Part shown: positions 44,301-55,480 of the stretch, one piece after another | Layout: each line of letters starts with the position of its first letter | How positions within the stretch are numbered: position 1 is the stretch's first letter | Assembly (NCBI GenBank): GCA_950097015.1 | Contig: CATNEN010000034.1 | Location: 882,501-946,500 of the forward strand | Direction: 5' to 3' | Length of the DNA: 64,000 nucleotides | From: Macrostomum hystrix | Lineage: Eukaryota; Platyhelminthes; Macrostomidae | Made by a program: the position numbers and the translations under genes | Notes under the pieces: generated by a model | Seen by the model: the letters and a program-made list of their open reading frames with translations, nothing else | Told to the model about the DNA's origin: nothing | The model's database searches: none

Positions 44301-47006
44301 CACCCTACCTTCAGGCTCTCCATCCCAATTTCTGGCTACTCCATCATACCTTCAGGCTACACCATCCTACCTTCAGGCTACACCATCCTTCCTTCAGGCT
44401 ACACCATCCTTCCTTCAGGCTACACCATCCTACCTTCAGGCTACACCATCCTTCCTTCAGGCTACACCATCCTACCTTCAGGCTACACCATCCTACCTTC
44501 AGGCTACTCCATCCTACCTTCAGGCTACACCATCCTTCCTTCAGGCTACACCACCCTACCTTCAGGCTCTCCATCCCAATTTCTGGCTACTCCATCATAC
44601 CTTCAGGCTACACCATCCTACCTTCAGGCTACACCATCCTTCCTTCAGGCTACACCATCCTTCCTTCAGGCTACACCATCCTTCCTTCAGGCTACACCAT
44701 CCTTCCTTCAGGCTACACCATCCTTCCTTCAGGCTACACCATCCTTCCTTCAGGCTACACCATCCTTCCTTCAGGCTACACCATCCTTCCTTCAGGCTAC
44801 ACCATCCTTCCTTCAGGCTCACCACCCTACCTTCAGGCTCTCCATCCCAATTTTTGGCTACTCCATCCTTCCTTCAGGCTACACCATCCTTCCTTCAGGC
44901 TACACCATCCTTCCTTCAGGCTACACCATCCTTCCTTCAGGCTACCCCATCCTTTCTTCCGGCTACACCATCATACCTTCATGCCACTCCATCCTACCTT
45001 CAGGCTACTCCATCCTTACCTTCGGGCCACTCCATCATACCTTCAGGCTTCTCTATCATACCTTCGGGCTACACCATCATACCTTTAGGCCACTTTATCC
45101 TACCTTCAGGCTACACCATCATACCTTTAGGCCACTTTATCCTACGTTCAGGCCACTCCATCCTACCTTCAGGCCACTCCATCCTACCTTCAGGCTACTC
45201 CATCCTACCTTCGGGCCACTCCATCATACCTTCAGGCTACTCCATCCTACATTCAGGCTACACCATCCTTCCTTCAGGCTACACCATCCTTCCTTCAGGC
45301 TACACCATCCTTCCTTCAGGCTACACCATCCTTCCTTCAGGCTACACCATCCTTCCTTCAGGCTACACCATCCTTCCTTCAGGCTACACCATCCTTCCTT
45401 CAGGCTACACCATCCTTCCTTCAGGCTACACCATCCTTCCTTCAGGCTACACCATCCTTCCTTCAGGCTACACCATCCTTCCTTCAGGCTACACCATCCT
45501 TCCTTCAGGCTACACCATCCTTCCTTCAGGCTACACCATCCTTCCTTCAGGCTACACCATCCTTCCTTCAGGCTACACCATCCTTCCTTCAGGCTACACC
45601 ATCCTTCCTTCAGGCTACACCATCCTTCCTTCAGGCTACACCATCCTTCCTTCAGGCTCTCCATCCCAATTTTTGGCTACTCCATCCTTCCTTCAGGCTA
45701 CACCATCCTTCCTTCAGGCTACACCATCCTTCCTTCAGGCTACACCATCCTTCTTTCAGGCTACACCATCCTTCCTTCAGGCTCACCACCCTACCTTCAG
45801 GCTCTCCATCCCAATTTTTGGCTACTCCATCCTTCCTTCAGGCTACACCATCCTTCCTTCAGGCTACACCATCCTTCCTTCAGGCTACACCATCCTTCCT
45901 TCAGGCTACACCATCCTTCCTTCAGGCTACCCCATCCTTTCTTTCGGCTACACCATCATACCTTCAGGCTACACCATCCTACCTTCATGCCACTCCATCC
46001 TACCTTCGGGCTTCTCTATCATACCTTCGGGCTACACCATCATACCTTTAGGCCACTTTATCCTACCTTCAGGCTACACCATCATACCTTTAGGCCACTT
46101 TATCCTACGTTCAGGCCACTCCATCCTACCTTCAGGCTACTCCATCCTACCTTCGGGCCACTCCATCATACCTTCAGGCTACTCCATCCTACATTCAGGG
46201 GTCTAGCCCACACTGAACTGCGGCCGAAGTCATTCACACAAACCTCATCAGTTCTTTCTTTACGTTTTAGCAGTCCAAGCGGGAGCTTCACGCCGTGCTG
46301 GATGCTGACAATGCCGCCACGCTGATCAGACTGGCTGTCAAGCTGCCAGACGATGCGGACAGAGAATTGGCCATGCGGCTGTCTGGCCAGTTGGCCGAGT
46401 GCCTTGCCAACCGGCGCGTCTCCAGCCTTAACTACGTATTGGCGCTACTGGAATTGGCCGCCAAAATGAGACTGACGCCAAGCTATGAGCAGCGGGCGGC
46501 CTGCCAGTCTGTCAGCGAGCTGCTGGACAGGGCGGCGCGGGAGTTCCAAGTGAGTTGTACTCTGATTTTAACTGTGCTTCGAATGTGGTTTGATATACAT
46601 GGTTTTTTCCGCGGCTTTTTCCCATAGCTTTCAATCATCTAATCTCCATCCGCAGACCAAGCGCATTGATAAGTCGGATGTTGCTCGTCTGGCACGACTG
46701 TCCGAGCTGGCCGAATCTTCCAGCGCCTTCCTGACTGCCTGCGATTATCGCCTGTCCGAGACGCAGGCCACCGCCCACAGTCAGCTGGCTCGGGCTGCCG
46801 CTGAGATGCGCGATCGCGGGGCAAGCGGCAACTGGGCGCTTGACAGCGACGCGACTGACGTCGACTCCGATGCCGCCTGGGAGGCTGCCGCCGGTCTCGA
46901 AACCGACGCTGATGCCGAAACCGATCTTCGTGTTGAAGGCGAGGCTGACGCCGACTCTGATTCCGAATCGGATCGCGACAACAAAGGCGGAGGTCGCCGG
47001 CGTTAG
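41359..47006 (+). CDS. PTCD3: PTCD3 / mS39, mitochondrial small-subunit PPR protein, 5 exons
   Basis: A pentatricopeptide-repeat protein of the mitochondrial small ribosomal subunit, needed for mitochondrial translation (family knowledge). Exons are 41359-41841, 42196-42770, 43576-44245, 46271-46549 and 46656-47006. The joins are GT/AG with consistent phases (0, 2, 0, 0) and total 2358 nt, giving 785 aa (human 689). The N-terminus is a basic mitochondrial presequence-like segment (MLISRVLNLAISGRHGG). PPR-type helices are visible, for example in AKVVMLKAHCRHQAYAECVD and VRYYSDRIQPSGVGLLSHL. The acidic Asp/Ser-rich C-terminus (DSDSESDRDNKGGGRRR) parallels the human tail. The exon 2 acceptor was set at GGCAG/AGC to keep phase. 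Introns 1-3 are mostly minisatellite. Intron 4 is only 106 bp and repeat-free. Confidence 0.88.
41935..42165. repeat. Minisatellite, about 22-bp unit, in PTCD3 intron 1
   Basis: About ten copies of GAGTGTCAGACTGTCTTTAA plus GT, shifting to a CGCTAAGC variant in the right half. It ends about 30 bp before the exon 2 acceptor. Confidence 0.9.
42850..43515. repeat. Minisatellite, 29-bp unit, in PTCD3 intron 2
   Basis: About 23 copies of a 29-bp unit with AGTTGAATCCACAATCCT and CCCAGATCC. The sense strand is pyrimidine-rich and each unit contains one or two CAGs preceded by C/T runs. Confidence 0.93.
44285..46200. repeat. Minisatellite, 21-bp unit, filling PTCD3 intron 3
   Basis: About 90 copies of a 21-bp unit, GGCTACACCATCCTTCCTTC plus A. 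Longer blocks including TCTCCATCCCAATTTTTGGC and ATACCTTTAGGCCACTTTAT occur two or more times, showing large segmental duplications (compare 44950-45240 with 45920-46200). All frames stay open, giving spurious ORFs of 678-728 aa. Homology and phase show that the coding sequence leaves at the donor at 44246 and resumes at 46271. Each unit contains TCCTTCCTTCAG/G, which resembles a 3' splice site. Confidence 0.95.
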
Positions 47007-47024
47007 AGAATGCTTGACTGGGTT

Positions 47025-47265
47025 CTATGAAGCCACCCCACTTCGCAGCCACCCCACTCCGCAGCCATCCCTCTCCGCAGCCACCCCTCTCCGCAGCCAC
47101 GCCACTCTGCAGCCACCCCAATCTGCAGCCACCCCAATCTGCAGCCACCTCACTTCACAGCCACCCCACTCTGCAGCTACCTCACTCCACAGTCGCCCAA
47201 TTTACAGCCACCTCACTCCGCAATCGATTACAAAATGTAGCCACCTCACTCCATGGCCATTTTAC
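47025..47265. repeat. Minisatellite, 16-17-bp unit, 3' of PTCD3
   Basis: About 14 copies of CAGCCACCCCACTCYG. It starts about 20 bp after the PTCD3 stop codon and becomes degenerate to the right. It shares its core with arrays at 48.1, 51-53 and 58 kb. Confidence 0.9.
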
Positions 47266-47809
47266 CCCGAAATATATCAAAATCCTGTGGCTTCCTCCCG
47301 CAGTACCTTAGTCACAATATCTAGCCGGCAGTTGTAGCAAATCATTTTTTCAGTCCTCGTGTTCCGTTCATATAGTTTGAGTTATAAAAGTCTAATTTGG
47401 CGTACGAATGAATGTCTGGTCATTTTCTCATTGTACTACCGGGATTTTCTTATTGAATTGGAGAGCTGAGTTGTGTTTCAGCCTCCGATCCTGTTTTGTT
47501 AGGCTAAATTACAGAGTTTGTAGTGCGGCACTAAAGCATTTTGTTCAGTTCAGTAATTATAACTGTTTGCCATTTCGCCGCTCTGACTAAGTGCGTTTTC
47601 TTTATCCCTTTTTAATTATAAATTAGACCTGCAGATAGTTGTTCAGAAACGTATTTTGCAGATGGTACCTAAAATTGCTAGACAGTGGCTATCTACTCGT
47701 AAATAGGTTATCCTAACAATAGCATAATCAGTTATCCCCATCAACAGCAGCGCGATTTCCAAAAAAGCAGCCACACTCCGCAACCATCTTAATAATATAG
47801 GAATAATAG
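47266..47809. other. Intergenic sequence between PTCD3 and the Lines-like gene
   Basis: No exon recognised. Any upstream exon of the Lines-like gene would have to lie here or in the SINE/array that follows, but none was seen. Confidence 0.4.
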
Positions 47810-48045
47810 TTGCTGACTCCTGAGCACACACGCACACAGATACTGTACTCAAGCATGCGCTCACACAGGGGTGTACATCTGCCCTGACTTTCTAATCGTC
47901 AAGCAGTGTACACTTCACTGTGCCTTGGAGGTTGGCCCTCAAGGGCGTAAATTGCACGACAAGCCCCCAAAGCCTTCTCTCCGCGGCAGCGCCCCAAATG
48001 AATGTGGCCTCGCCCTTGGAATCGAACTTAGGGACCCTGGTCCCT
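47810..48045 (-). mobile_element. tRNA-derived SINE, family B, uninterrupted copy
   Basis: It aligns with the split copy at 30286-32025 and serves as the empty-site reference for the insertion there. Box-B-like AGTTCGATTCC lies on the minus strand (48018-48028). The head is cut off where the next minisatellite begins, so box A is missing. Confidence 0.82.
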
Positions 48046-48049
48046 AATC

Positions 48050-48465
48050 TTGTGCCGCAGCAACACCACTCCGTACCAACCTCACGCCGCAGCAACCCCA
48101 CTCCGTAACCAACCTCACGCCGCAGCAACCCCACTCTGAAGTGACCTCATGCCACGTACAACGACCCCACTCCGTAACCAACCTGACGCCACAGCAACCC
48201 CACTCCGTAACCAACCTGACGCCGCAGCAACCCCACTCCGTAACCAACTCACGCCACAGCAACCCCACTCTTAAGTGAACTCATGCCACAACGACCCCAC
48301 TCCGTAACCAACCTCACGCCGCAGTAACCCTACTCCGTAACCAACTCACGCCACAGCAACCCCACCCTTAAGTGAACTCATGCCACAACGACCCCACTCC
48401 GTAACCAACCTCACGCCGTAGCAACCCCACTCCGTAACCACTTCACGCCGCAGCAACCCCATCAT
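48050..48465. repeat. Minisatellite, about 30-bp unit
   Basis: About 14 imperfect copies of CGCAGCAACCCCACTCCGTA plus ACCAACCTCA, with a variant block containing AAGTGAACTCATGCCACAAC. It begins exactly where the SINE head is truncated. Confidence 0.9.
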
Positions 48466-48527
48466 GCAGTATATTCGAGCGTAATCACTTTTTTAAACCT
48501 ATTTAGTCTTCCTTTGTTGGGTTGATC

Positions 48528-50925
48528 ATGAAACACTTCGTTGGGAATATGTTAAAAGAATTTTGCACACGTACTACAAGTTATGAGTTTATTTTCCAGG
48601 CCTCCAGTACTAGTATAATTGCGCAATATTTTAATTTTACCGGCTTGTTTTCAAAGCAACTGACAACCGGCGTTCTTGAAGCGGAATACGCAGCTTGTGC
48701 GATGTTGACAAAGCGTCAAGCTCGATGGTTCGCCGCGCTTCGTATGCGCGCCATCAGCGAAACAGTCATCAAATCCGTTGGCACTGTCGAGCAAGTCAAC
48801 AAGTTGATTGACAGCTTACTACACAACTGTCAGCAGACAGCTGATCCGCTGCCAACCATTGGTTTTGTCGATTTAGTCAGTGCGGCTAATCGAGAGTTCG
48901 CCCATTCAACGGTTGATTTTGATGGATTAACGCAGCTAGCTGACTGGCGTCTCCGATGTCTGGAGGTCGCAGTCAACGAGTTGGACGGAGGCGCCGCTCA
49001 TCTGGAGGCTTTCGCCCTTGGCGAGTGCTTACTGGCACTGCGCGGCTGTGTCAGATGGCCTGAGTGCGCCGCCACTAGAATATCATTCGCTCAGATGGAC
49101 TTTCTGCTGCGGCTGTTTCGGTTTCTGCTTCGAGGTGTGCTTTTTCTAGGCTATACTTGAGTAGCCTCAAATCTCCAGTTGACCTCTTGAGAAATTAAGT
49201 TGACCTCGCCTAGATAGAGGGGTTAATTATAGCCGTCAGTTGACCTCCCCTATTGATGAATTTAATAGCCACCAATCGAGGTCAGTTGACCTCCCCTATA
49301 GATGAATTTAATAGCCACCAATCGAGGTCAGTTGACCTCCCCTATTGATGAACTTAATAGCCACCAATTGAGGTCAGTTGACTTCACGTATCGAATAATT
49401 TAATAGCCACCAATCGAGGTCAGTTGACCTCCCCTATAGATGAATTTAATAGCCACCAATCAAGGTCAGTTGACCTCCCCTATTGATGAACTTAATAGCC
49501 ACCAATTGAGGTCAGTTGACTTCACGTATCGAATAATTTAATAGCCACCAATTGAGGTCAGTTGACTTCGCGTATCGAATAATTTAATAGCTACCAATTG
49601 TGGTCAGTTGACCTCTCCTATTGATAATTTTAATAGTGATTATTCTAAATTTTTCTTCACATTTTCGCCGCAGAATCTGTGTCTGACAACGCAAAGCATC
49701 AGCTGGGGTCGGATGAATCAACTTCAGCATCAGTGTCAGCGTCTAGAAGTTTATTAGAGCTGGCCAGTGTGCAGTTGCTGAGCACCTGCGCCAAAAGTAA
49801 TTTCTCAATTGAGCACAGCGACTCGGCAATCCAATTGGCTACCTGCCTGCTAGACTTGATTGGCCACCGGCAGCAAATCCCGCCGTCAGGACCGCTGAGC
49901 GAAGTTGGCGTCTGTCAGCTTACGCGAAAGTATGCGTGTACTTTTATCAGCCTTCTCTCTTTGTCGCCGGCGACACCTGAAGCGACGAAGCTGCTCGATC
50001 AGTTTCTGGAACGCCTTCCGCCACCGACTCTTGTCCACCTGCTGTCGGCGAAAGACACGGACCTGCTGGCCTGCCTGTTGGGCCATCTGCGACTGGCCCA
50101 ACGCTGCAGCAGCCCCGACGCTACACGGTTGCTAAGGCGTTGCTATGCGGTGTTCTACGCCTTCTTGTCTAGCATTGGATTCGATCACGGCGTCCTGTGC
50201 GATTACGCTTTGGCGGAGGGCCGCGAAGGTGCGTTTTCCGTCGAATGTCAAAGTTCTCTCAATCTACATTTCCCCATCATGAATCACTAAATCCCCATCT
50301 TGAATCACTAAATCCCCATCATGAATCACTAAATCACCAGCCTGAATCTCCAAATTCTCATTCTAAATCTCTAAATCCCCATTCTGAATCTCCAAATTCT
50401 TATAAACAATCTCCTAATCCCCATTAAGACTATCCGAATTCACATTCTGAATCTCTCAATCCCCATCCTGAATCCCCATATCCCCATCCTGAGTTCTTAA
50501 AAACTCCGTCCTGAATATCCATTGTCTGCTTCCTGAGAGTCGTGATTTAAGTCTTCTCTCAAATTTTTATGTTCACACTGTTATAACAATTTTGTGTTCC
50601 CCACAAAATGGGTCAATCAGGTCGTGAGTTCGCGTCCTACCTCGGCGATCTGATCAAATCGGCGTGCGAAAATTTCTCTGTTTTTCAAGCCGGCCTCATC
50701 GACGCAGGCGTTCTTTTCATCGGTGACTTCGAGGCCAAGGAAACAGAAAGCGATCCGGTGGACTCCACAATGTCCACTCTCATCAGGACCAGAAGCGCTT
50801 TGAAGTCAGCCGTCAGCAAATCCGCTTTGCCGGATAGCTGTCCATTAAACAATGAGATTTTGTCACAGCTAAAACAACTGGAACAGCTGTACGATGGTGT
50901 TGTCAGCAGCGATGCGAGTGAATAA
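48528..50925 (+). CDS. LINS1: Lines-like (LINS1 family) protein, 3 visible exons
   Basis: Exons are 48600-49134 (or from an in-frame ATG at 48528), 49674-50228 and 50621-50925, with GT/AG borders and matching phases (1 and 1). From 48600 they total 1395 nt (464 aa plus stop). The best match I can recall is the Lines family. The segment around GFDHGVLCDYALAEGREF, spanning the last junction, resembles the conserved C-terminal Lines motif (a DH.VLLDFLIS..T.FL pattern). The rest is helical and Leu/Cys-rich with no catalytic motif. Drosophila Lines modulates Wnt/Hedgehog responses, but function here is not shown. A strong acceptor TTTATTTTCCAG ends at 48599, and the frame continues through it. Either translation starts at 48528, or the first exon is joined to an upstream exon or the spliced leader. 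It is shorter than human LINS1 (about 757 aa), so N-terminal exons may be missing. The coding call is firm; the family name is tentative. Confidence 0.6.
49180..49630. repeat. Minisatellite, 46-bp unit, in Lines-like intron
   Basis: About nine copies of a 46-bp unit with TTTAATAGCCACCAATCGAG and GTCAGTTGACCTCCCC. GAGGTCAGTTGACCTC is itself a near-perfect palindrome, so each unit can form a short hairpin. It ends about 45 bp before the exon acceptor. Confidence 0.92.
50240..50535. repeat. Degenerate tandem repeat, about 19-21 bp, in Lines-like intron
   Basis: Imperfect copies of CTAAATCCCCATCATGAATCA with many substitutions and indels. It appears old. Confidence 0.8.
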
Positions 50926-50979
50926 TTGATTTATTTATCATATCTAAAAAATAATTTTTTTACTCAGCTTTTCTCAACC

Positions 50980-53010
50980 TCAGCCACCCCACTCCCCAGT
51001 CACCTCAATCTACAGCCACCCCACTTCCCAGTCTCCTTAATCTGCAGCCACCCCACTCCCCAGTCACCTCAATCTACAGCCACCCCACTCCCCAGTCACC
51101 TCAATCTGCAGCCACCCCACTCCCCAGTCACCTCAATATGCAGCCACACCACTCCCCAGTCACCTCAATCTGCAGCCACCCCACTCCCCAGTCTCCTTAA
51201 TCTACAGCCACCCCACTCCCCAGTCTCTTTAATCTGCAGCCACACCACTGCCCAGTCACCTTAATCTGCAGCCACCAAACTCCACAGCCTTCTCAATCTT
51301 CCCAGTCACCTTAAATGCAGCCACCAAACTCCACAGCCTTCGCAGCCACCCCACTCCCCAGTCTCCTTAATCTGCAGCCACCCCACTCCCCAGTCACCTC
51401 AATCTGCAGCCACACCACTCCCCAGTCACCTCAATATGCAGCAACCCCACTCCCCAGTCACCTCAATCTGCAGCCACCCCACTCCCCAGTCACCTCAATC
51501 TACAGCCACCCCACTTCCCAGTCTCCTTAATCTGCAGCCACCCCACTCCCCAGTCACCTCAATCTACAGCCACCCCACTCCCTAGTCTCCTTAATCTGCA
51601 GCCACCCCACTCCCCAGTCTCCTTAATCTACAGCCACCCCACTCCCCAGTCTCTTTAATCTGCAGCCACACCACTGCCCAATCACCTTAATCTGCAGCCA
51701 CCAAACTCCACAGCCTTCTCAATCTTCCCAGTCACCTTAAATGCAGCCACCAAACTCCACAGCCTTCGCAGCCACCCCACTCCCCAGTCTCCTTAATCTG
51801 CAGCCACCCCACTCCCCAGTCACCTTAATCTGCAGCCACACCACTCCCCAGTCACCTCAATATGCAGCAACCCCACTCCCCAGTCACCTCAATCTGCAGC
51901 CACCCCACTCCCCAGTTACCTCAATCTACAGCCACCCCACTTCCCAGTCTCCTTAATCTGCAGCCACCCCACTCCCCAGTCACCTCAATCTACAGCCACC
52001 CCACTCCCCAGTCTCCTTAATCTGCAGCCACCCCACTCCCCAGTCTCCTTAATCTACAGCCACCCCACTCCCCAGTCTCTTTAATCTGCAGCCACACCAC
52101 TGCCCAGTCTCTTTAATCTGCAGCCACACCACTGCCCAGTCACCTTAATCTGCAGCCACCAAACTCCACAGCCTTCTCAATCTTCCCAGTCACCTTAAAT
52201 GCAGCCACCAAACTCCACAGCCTTCTCAGCCACCCCACTCCCCAGTCTCCTTAATCTGCAGCCACCCCACTCCCCAGTCACCTCAATCTGCAGCCACACC
52301 ACTCCCCAGTCACCTCAATCTGCAGCCACACCACTCCCCAGTCACCTCAATCTGCAGCCACCCCACTCCCCAGTCACCTCAATCTACAGCCACCGCACTC
52401 TCCAGTCTACTTAATCTGCAGCCACCCCACTCCCCAGTCACCTCAATCTGCAGCCACACCACTCCTCAGTCACCTCAATCGGCAGCAACCTCACTCCCCA
52501 GTCACCTCAATCTGCAGCAACCCCACTCCACAGTCTCCTCAACCTCAGCCACCCCACTTCCCAGTCTCCTTAATCTGCAGCCACCCCACTCCCCAGTCAC
52601 CTCAATATGCAGCAACCCCACTCCCCAGTCACCTCAATCTACAGCCACCCCACTTTCCAGTCACCTTAATCTACAGCCACCCCACTCCCCAGTCACCTCA
52701 ATCTACAGCCACCGCACTCTCCAGTCTACTTAATCTGCAGCCACCCCACTCCCCAGTCACCTCAATCTGCAGCCACCCCACTCCCCAGTCTCCTTAATCT
52801 ACAGCCACCCCACTTCCCAGTCACCTCAATCTACAGCCACCGCACTCTCCAGTCTACTTAATCTGCAGCCACCCCACTCCCCAGTCACCTCAATATGCAG
52901 CAACCCCACTCCCCAGTCACATCAATCTACAGCCACCCCACTTCCCAGTCACCTCAATCTACAGCCACCGCACTCCCCAGTCACCTTAATCTACAGCCAC
53001 CCCATACACT
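50980..53010. repeat. Minisatellite, 32-bp unit, 3' of the Lines-like gene
   Basis: About 63 copies of a 32-bp unit, CAGCCACCCCACTCCCCAGT then CACCTCAATCTR. A rare block containing CACCAAACTCCACAGCCTTC recurs near 51315, 51741 and 52199. These spacings (426 and 458 bp) differ by one unit, which indicates higher-order duplication. It starts about 60 bp after the stop codon. Confidence 0.95.
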
Positions 53011-53514
53011 AAATTTTCCATCGTTATTTGTCTATTTCCACTTGCTCAATCCGCCAGTTCAAGTTTATCCTGTACTTTTTGTGCATTTATAAAGTCTCCA
53101 TTTTTTTACTTTTTGTGCATACACACGGAGTGCGCCTAAATAGACTTGAGTTGTCCAAAACTTTGTCCTAAAACTGTTTTATAGTTTTTTATTTTAATTT
53201 AGAATTTTTTGTTTTACTGCGATATATAAATTAATAATCCAGGTGTGTATTTCTTATCTACCGGGGGGTGCAGCGCTAGTCTATCGTTAATATTGTTTTT
53301 TACGGGGTAGAGACTGGTGGGTCGAACACGCGCTAACCTCCTGCTCTGCCCTTGGCCCTTGTACTCTTAGTCCAATATTCTGCTTAGAAATGAGAAATAG
53401 TCAGAAAAATTTCTGAGGACAGTCTGAAGTGGACAGGTCTGGAATTCTAAATTTTTGTAGGTGAGTGGTTTTATTTCATATTAGCTTTTTTGTATAACTT
53501 ATTTAGTACAGTAA
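53011..53514. other. AT-rich spacer with possible tRNA-like relic
   Basis: The stretch 53330-53367 read on the minus strand has GGCAGAGCAGGAGGTTAGCG and GTTCGACC-like words, so a decayed SINE head is possible. Nothing else seen. Confidence 0.3.
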
Positions 53515-54870
53515 GAGCCGAGAAATCAGACAGGATAGAGATGAGACACTGAAGAGATAGGAAATGGTAGGGATGAGACACTGAAGAGATAGGAAATGGT
53601 AGAGATGAGACACTGAAGAGATAGGAAAGGGTAGGGATGAGACACTGAAGAGATAGGAAAGGGTAGGGATGAGACACTGAAGAGATAGGAAATGGTAGAG
53701 ATGAGGCACTGAAGAGATAGGAAATGGTAGGGATGAGACACTGAAGAGATAGGAAATGGTAGGGATGAGACACTGAAGAGATAGGAAATGGTAGGGATGA
53801 GACACTGAAGAGATAGGAAATGGTAGAGATGAGACACTGAAGAGATAGGAAAGGGTAGGGATGAGACACTGAAGAGATAGGAAAGGGTAGGGATGAGACA
53901 CTGAAGAGATAGGAAATGGTAGAGATGAGGCACTGAAGAGATAGGAAATGGTAGAGATGAGGCACTAAAGAGGAAGGAAATGGTAGAGATGAGGCACTGA
54001 AGAGATAGGAAATAGAAGAGATGAGGCACTGAAGAAAAAGGAAATGGTAGAGATGAGGCACTGAAGAGATAGGAAATGGTAGAGATGAGGCACTGAAGAG
54101 ATAGGAAATAGAAGAGATGAGGCACTGAAGAAAAAGGAAATGGTAGAGATGAGGCACTGAAGAGATAGGAAATAGAAGAGATGAGGCACTGAAGAAAAAG
54201 GAAATGGTAGAGATGAGGCACTGAAGAGATAGGAAATAGAAGAGATGAGGCACTGAAGAGATAGGAAATAGAAGAGATGAGGCACTGAAGAGAAAGGAAA
54301 TGGTAGAGATGAGGCACTGAAGAGATAGGAAATGGTAGGGATGAGGCACTGAAGAGAAAGGAAATGGTAGAGATGAGGCACTGAAGAGATAGGAAATAGA
54401 AGAGATGAGGCACTGAAGAGAAAGGAAATGGTAGAGATGAGGCACTGAAGAGATAGGAAATGGTAGAGATGAGGCACTGAAGAGATAGGAAATAGAAGAG
54501 ATGAGGCACTGAAGAGAAAGGAAATGGTAGAGATGAGGCACTGAAGAGAAAGGAAATGGTAGGGATGAGGCACTGAAGAGAAAGGAAATGGTAGAGATGA
54601 GGCACTGAAGAGATAGGAAATAGAAGAGATGAGGCACTGAAGAGAAAGGAAATGGTAGAGATGAGGCACTGAAGAGAAAGGAAATGGTAGAGATGAGGCA
54701 CTGAAGAGATAGGGAATAGAAGAGATGAGGCACTGAAGAGATAGGAAATGGTAGAGATGAGACACTGAAGAGATAGGAAAAGGTAAAGATGAGACACTGA
54801 AGAGATAGGAAAGGGTAGGGATGAGACACTGAAGAGATAGGAAAAGGTAAAGATGAGACACTGATGGGAC
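53515..54870. repeat. Minisatellite, 32-bp unit (purine-rich)
   Basis: About 42 copies of a 32-bp unit, GATGAGGCACTGAAGAGATA then GGAAATGGTAGA, with variants GAAGAAAAAG and AATAGAAG. The GAGACAC form dominates both ends and the GAGGCAC form the centre. Minus-strand frames of up to 523 aa are artefacts. Confidence 0.95.
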
Positions 54871-55480
54871 AGGGGGAGAATGAGACCCGGGAGAGAGATA
54901 GGACTGGGTAAAATAGGGAATGGCGGGATTTATGACCATGCCTTATGTAAGGATTCAAGAGTACTTTTAATTTCAACCGCGAATTTACCCCCCTGACGTG
55001 AGTAAGTGAATTTTCACTCGTGTTGTTCAATAAGAGAAGCAAGCGAGTGCATAAGCTTGGCTACCTGGCCCCACCAACCTCTGCGTGATATCAGTTTACA
55101 AAATCCTGGCTACACCGGTTGAACTAAGGCGCACATGAAGCCACTCGCAGCGGTGGAGCAGTTTTTTTATAGCTCTAGTTGGACGCAGAGATAGTGGCGC
55201 CATATAGAAATTACTCATAGCATTGGCGCGTGAGCTCAACACTGCTCTCTTCTCCCACCCCCCCCCACTGCAGCGCCCTTATAACCCAGAAACTAACGCC
55301 GCCCCACTAACCGCAATTTCAGACCGCTCAGCTGGGTAAATTCACGCACTCTGCTATAAATAAAATTAGCCTAACAATATAAAATAGAAGGACAAGAAAC
55401 TCATAAAGTGTGTCATTGTTAATTAAAGGCCTACTAATAACCGGAACACGGAAATCTAAAATAGAAAACGACAATTCGTC
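54871..55480. other. Upstream flank of the desaturase gene
   Basis: No exon recognised. It contains short AT-rich words (CTATAAATAAAATTAG near 55355) that might belong to a promoter, but I cannot place one. Confidence 0.35.

Noticed and set aside
44139-46325. 728-aa and 678-aa forward open frames with 7-residue repeats
   Set aside because: Products of the 21-bp array in PTCD3 intron 3. The true frame leaves at 44245 and resumes at 46271.
53471-55042. 523-aa minus-strand open frame rich in Ser/Phe/Leu
   Set aside because: The 32-bp array is read in three cycling frames. It looks like a membrane protein only because the repeat is pyrimidine-rich on that strand.
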